Positions 61,313 to 64,000 of a DNA stretch of 64,000 nt are shown here, piece after piece. A program made the position numbers and the translations under genes. The notes beneath the pieces were generated by a model, which did no database searches, was not told where the DNA came from, and worked only from the letters and a program-made list of their open reading frames with translations. Where the stretch lies: NCBI RefSeq assembly GCF_024746815.1, contig NZ_CP080525.1:4830501-4894500 (forward strand). The letters are read 5' to 3'. Within the stretch, counting starts at the first letter, position 1. Every line of letters begins with the position of its first letter. The stretch is from Mesorhizobium sp. AR07 (GTDB lineage Bacteria > Pseudomonadota > Alphaproteobacteria > Rhizobiales > Rhizobiaceae).

Positions 61313-61939
61313 TTGGACAAAGAACCCAAATACGGGCTGGGTAACTACCAGCAAATGCGTCGGCTGGTGCTTGCCGGGCTCGTGGTTGTGCTGTTCGCGG
61401 TGCTGCTGTTCGGGCAGTCAACCTTCCCGCCCGACACGCCGATGCATGAATCGATCGAGATGTTCGGCGTTCTGCTGATTTTCCTCGGTATCATCGGGCG
61501 CCTTTGGGCGACGCTCTACATAGGTGGGCGCAAATCGTCCGAAGTGGTGACGGGCGGACCCTACTCGATCACCCGCAACCCGCTCTATGTGTTCTCGACC
61601 GTGGCCGCGGCCGGTGTCGGCGCACAGATCGGCTCGTTCTCCGGCATCCTTCTCTTTGCGCTCCTCTGCGCCGGCGCCTTCCATATCGTCATCCTGCGCG
61701 AGGAGAAGTTCCTGACAGAAGCACTCGGCGCGCCCTATCAGGCCTATCTGGCGCGGGTGCCGCGCTTCTTCCCGAAGCTTTCGCTTTACCAGGAGGGCGA
61801 TACCGGCAGCTTCAAGCCGCGCCTGCTGTTGACCACGCTGCTCGACGGCCTGGTGTTTCTCGTCGCGCTGCCGGCTTTCGAGCTGATCGACGGCGCCCAG
61901 CAGTCAGGTATTTTGCCGGTGTTGTTTAGGCTCCCCTGA
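61313..61939 (+). CDS. isoprenylcysteine carboxyl methyltransferase-like membrane protein
   Basis: 208 residues with four to five hydrophobic segments. The ICMT/PEMT-like motif is VVTGGPYSITRNPLYVFSTVAAAGVGAQIGS, and HIVILREEKFLTEALGAPYQAYLARVPRFFP is the conserved C-terminal part. Bacterial members probably methylate lipids or small molecules; the substrate is unknown. Start TTG with GGAG 8 nt upstream; the first ATG (MRRLVL) would be 14 codons later. Not clearly part of the ribosomal-protein operon downstream. Confidence 0.82.
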   Translation: MDKEPKYGLGNYQQMRRLVLAGLVVVLFAVLLFGQSTFPPDTPMHESIEMFGVLLIFLGIIGRLWATLYIGGRKSSEVVTGGPYSITRNPLYVFSTVAAAGVGAQIGSFSGILLFALLCAGAFHIVILREEKFLTEALGAPYQAYLARVPRFFPKLSLYQEGDTGSFKPRLLLTTLLDGLVFLVALPAFELIDGAQQSGILPVLFRLP

Positions 61940-62143
61940 TCGAGGGGCGGGCGCCGCGTCCCGATGTCCCGGGAATACGCCGCGCAACGGGTGTTGCACA
62001 GCCGCCTGCTTTGACGTATAGGACCGCGTTCCAAAAAACCGCCCGGCAGGGCATGCCGTGGCGGTTTCATTTGCTTTTCGGGCTTTGGTCGGCCCGGAGC
62101 GAACAAGAAGCGCGATAGTGCGCCAACAATACGGAGTAGCAAA

Positions 62144-62347
62144 ATGCCCAAGATGAAGACCAAGTCCGCCGCCAAAAAGCGGTTCAAGATCACAGGTACG
62201 GGTAAAGTCCTGTCGGCTGCGGCCGGCAAGCGTCACGGCATGATCAAGCGTTCCAACAAGTTCATTCGAAATGCCCGCGGCACGATGGTTCTGGCTGAAC
62301 CGGATGGCAAGAAGGTCATCAAGAATTTTCTGCCGAACGGCCTCTAA
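62144..62347 (+). CDS. rpmI: 50S ribosomal protein L35
   Basis: 67 residues: PKMKTKSAAKKRFKITGTGKV, then GKRHGMIKRSNKFIRNARGTMVL. Complete and typical. GGAG lies upstream of the ATG. 37 bp before rplT, the usual order infC-rpmI-rplT, though with the methyltransferase-like gene between infC and rpmI. Confidence 0.98.
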   Translation: MPKMKTKSAAKKRFKITGTGKVLSAAAGKRHGMIKRSNKFIRNARGTMVLAEPDGKKVIKNFLPNGL

Positions 62348-62384
62348 GGCATTCGGTCCGGACACGTTTTAAGGAGATCATGAC

Positions 62385-62786
62385 ATGGCACGCGTAAAGA
62401 GAGGCGTCACCTCGCACGCCAAGCACAAGAAGGTCCTGAAAGCCGCGAAAGGCTTCTACGGCCGCCGCAAGAACACCATCCGCATCGCCAAGCAGGCGGT
62501 GGAAAAGTCGATGCAGTACGCGTATCGCGACCGCAAGAACCGCAAGCGCTCGTTCCGCGCTCTGTGGATCCAGCGCATCAACGCCGCGACGCACGAGCAC
62601 GGCCTGACCTATGGCCGCTTCATCGACGGCCTCAACAAGTCGGGCATCGAGATCGACCGCAAGATCCTGTCGGACATGGCCATCCATGAGCCGCAGGCTT
62701 TCGCCGCCCTGGTCGCCAAGGCCAAGGTTGCGCTCGAATATCTGAAGAACACCACGCCGAACGCTTTTGAAAGCGCTGTCGCTTAA
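62385..62786 (+). CDS. rplT: 50S ribosomal protein L20
   Basis: 133 residues: MARVKRGVTSHAKHKKVLKAAKGFYGRRKN, then RKRSFRALWIQRINAA and GIEIDRKILSDMAIHEPQAF. Early 23S rRNA assembly protein. The C-terminal extension after residue 117 is usual in alphaproteobacteria. AAGGAG precedes the ATG. Confidence 0.98.
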   Translation: MARVKRGVTSHAKHKKVLKAAKGFYGRRKNTIRIAKQAVEKSMQYAYRDRKNRKRSFRALWIQRINAATHEHGLTYGRFIDGLNKSGIEIDRKILSDMAIHEPQAFAALVAKAKVALEYLKNTTPNAFESAVA

Positions 62787-62825
62787 GACCAGCGCTTCCC
62801 AAGCATTCGAAATTCTGATTTGGGG

Positions 62826-62860
62826 AACCCGCGCTGGCACGGCTGGCGCGGGTTCTTTTG
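62826..62860 (+). terminator. terminator after rplT
   Basis: AACCCGCGC-TGGCACGGCTG-GCGCGGGTT followed by CTTTTG. Confidence 0.82.
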
Positions 62861-62934
62861 TCTCTGATGCCTGAACGTTCAACCTAAAAGTGACTTTCAC
62901 CTTAAAGCCGACTTCCAACGTAGCGAGTTTGACC

Positions 62935-64000
62935 GTGAACGACGCAACCACTGGCCTGGATACGCTCGAAAATTCCCTGATGGCCGACATCGCCTCGGCC
63001 GCCGATGAGCCGGCCATCGAGGCCGTGCGCATCGCCGCCTTCGGCAAGAAGGGCACCGTGTCCGAGATGCTGAAAACGCTTGGCGCCATGACCGCCGAAG
63101 AGCGCCAGATCAAAGGCCCTGTCATCAACGGCCTCAAGAACCGCGTCACCGAGGCGCTGACGGCCCGCAAGGTCGAATTGAAGGATGTGGCGATCACCGC
63201 CCGGCTTAGCGCGGAAAAGGTCGATGTGACCTTGCCGGTGCGGCAGTCGCCGGCCGAGCGCGGCCGCATCCACCCGATCAGCCAGGTCATCGACGAGATC
63301 GCGGCGATCTTTGGCGACCTCGGTTTCTCCATAGCCGAAGGTCCCGATATCGAGAGCGACTACTACAATTTCACCGCGCTGAATTTCCCCGAAGGCCATC
63401 CGGCGCGCGAAATGCACGACACCTTCTTCTTCCAGCCGGACGAGAAGGGCGAGCGCAAGCTTTTGCGCACCCACACCTCGCCGGTGCAGATCCGCACCAT
63501 GGAGACGAAGAAGCCGCCGATCCGCATCGTCATTCCCGGAAAAACCTACCGGCAGGATTCGGATGCCACCCACTCGCCGATGTTCCATCAGGTCGAGGGG
63601 CTGGTGATCGACAAGACGGCCAACGTCGCCAACATGAAGTGGGTGCTGGAGGAGTTCTGCAAGGCTTTCTTCGAGGTGCCGCAGGTCAAGATGCGCTTCC
63701 GGCCGTCCTTCTTCCCGTTCACCGAGCCGAGCCTCGAGGTCGACATCCAGTGCGACCGCTCAAGGCCCGGCGAGGTGCGCTTCGGCGAAGGCTCCGACTG
63801 GATGGAGATACTCGGCTGCGGCATGGTGCACCCCAATGTGCTGCGCCATGGCGGTCTCGATCCGGACGAATATCAGGGCTTTGCCTGGGGCATGGGCATC
63901 GACCGCATCGCCATGCTGAAATACGGCATGCCGGACCTGCGCGCCTTCTTCGATGCCGACGTCCGCTGGCTGTCGCATTACGGTTTTCGCCCGCTCGACA
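62935..64000 (+). CDS. pheS: phenylalanyl-tRNA synthetase alpha subunit (3' end outside window)
   Basis: At least 355 residues are visible; the family is ~360, so only a few codons are missing. Class II motif 1 PISQVIDEIAAIFGDLGF, motif 2 TPVQ-type HTSPVQIRTM with VIPGKTYRQDSDATHSPMFHQVEGL, motif 3 GFAWGMGIDRIAML. Start GTG-AAC-GAC; a TTG two codons upstream is an alternative. Its partner pheT should follow. It lies 148 bp after rplT, beyond a terminator. Confidence 0.96.
   Translation, partial: MNDATTGLDTLENSLMADIASAADEPAIEAVRIAAFGKKGTVSEMLKTLGAMTAEERQIKGPVINGLKNRVTEALTARKVELKDVAITARLSAEKVDVTLPVRQSPAERGRIHPISQVIDEIAAIFGDLGFSIAEGPDIESDYYNFTALNFPEGHPAREMHDTFFFQPDEKGERKLLRTHTSPVQIRTMETKKPPIRIVIPGKTYRQDSDATHSPMFHQVEGLVIDKTANVANMKWVLEEFCKAFFEVPQVKMRFRPSFFPFTEPSLEVDIQCDRSRPGEVRFGEGSDWMEILGCGMVHPNVLRHGGLDPDEYQGFAWGMGIDRIAMLKYGMPDLRAFFDADVRWLSHYGFRPLD

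Noticed and set aside
62787..62934. Phenylalanine attenuator before pheS
   Set aside because: The hairpin is well placed as the rplT terminator, and I found no leader ORF with Phe codons in the remaining space.

Overview
The window looks like chromosomal DNA of a high-GC alphaproteobacterium of the order Hyphomicrobiales (Rhizobiales), most likely Mesorhizobium or a close relative. The grounds are gene content and order: hslV...hslU beside a his cluster; pckA divergent from chvI-chvG-hprK-EIIA-HPr-ahcY-divL-tsaE/amgK-murU-addB-addA-trxA; and trpF-trpB-trpA-accD-folC. Rhizobial intergenic palindromes are scattered throughout. The genus is an inference; there is no rRNA gene here to test it.

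Layout. (1) 1-4.4 kb: the tail of a Gfo/Idh/MocA oxidoreductase, a WYL-type regulator divergent from a LysE exporter, then two divergent ISAs1-family insertion sequences. Each is flanked by a perfect 10-bp target duplication, and both sit in one palindromic intergenic repeat. (2) 4.4-6.5 kb: DAHP synthase (minus strand) behind a complete aromatic amino-acid attenuator (leader peptide with Tyr-Trp-Tyr-Phe, then a terminator), then a Phd/VapC-like toxin-antitoxin pair. (3) 6.7-15.7 kb: an accessory catabolic island. It holds a sugar/inositol ABC transporter, an inositol-dehydrogenase-like enzyme and an SDR on the minus strand, a frameshifted LacI-type regulator, and a divergent mocD-mocE-mocF-like oxygenase/Rieske ferredoxin/reductase set. 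It resembles rhizopine (inosamine) catabolism. (4) 16-21.4 kb: a DUF1402 secreted protein, then hslU and hslV separated by three membrane/acetyltransferase genes. (5) 21.6-27.4 kb: a histidine operon (hisB-H-A-F-E) with DUF2628, DUF1330 and arginase-family genes interleaved, ending in coaA. (6) 27.5-31.1 kb: a glycosyltransferase remnant, a polytopic membrane protein, AlkB, a BON-LysM protein and ArfB. (7) 31.2-38.6 kb: pckA, ChvG/ChvI, the regulatory PTS branch (HprK, EIIA, HPr) and ahcY. (8) 38.8-50.6 kb: DivL (tyrosine in the H-box), a TsaE-AmgK fusion, MurU, AddB, AddA and TrxA. (9) 50.7-56.9 kb: a cupin, then folC, accD, trpA, trpB and trpF on the minus strand. (10) 57-64 kb: a YgjP-like metallopeptidase, DUF2852, BenE and an alpha/beta hydrolase on the minus strand; infC (AUU start), a methyltransferase-like membrane protein, rpmI, rplT and the start of pheS on the plus strand.

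Most of the window is ordinary core chromosome. The parts that repay attention are the aroG attenuator, the twin ISAs1 insertions, the moc-like island with its broken regulator, the arginase homologue inside the his operon, the TsaE-AmgK fusion beside MurU, and several families of palindromic intergenic elements. I saw no CRISPR array, rRNA or tRNA gene, prophage or integrase.
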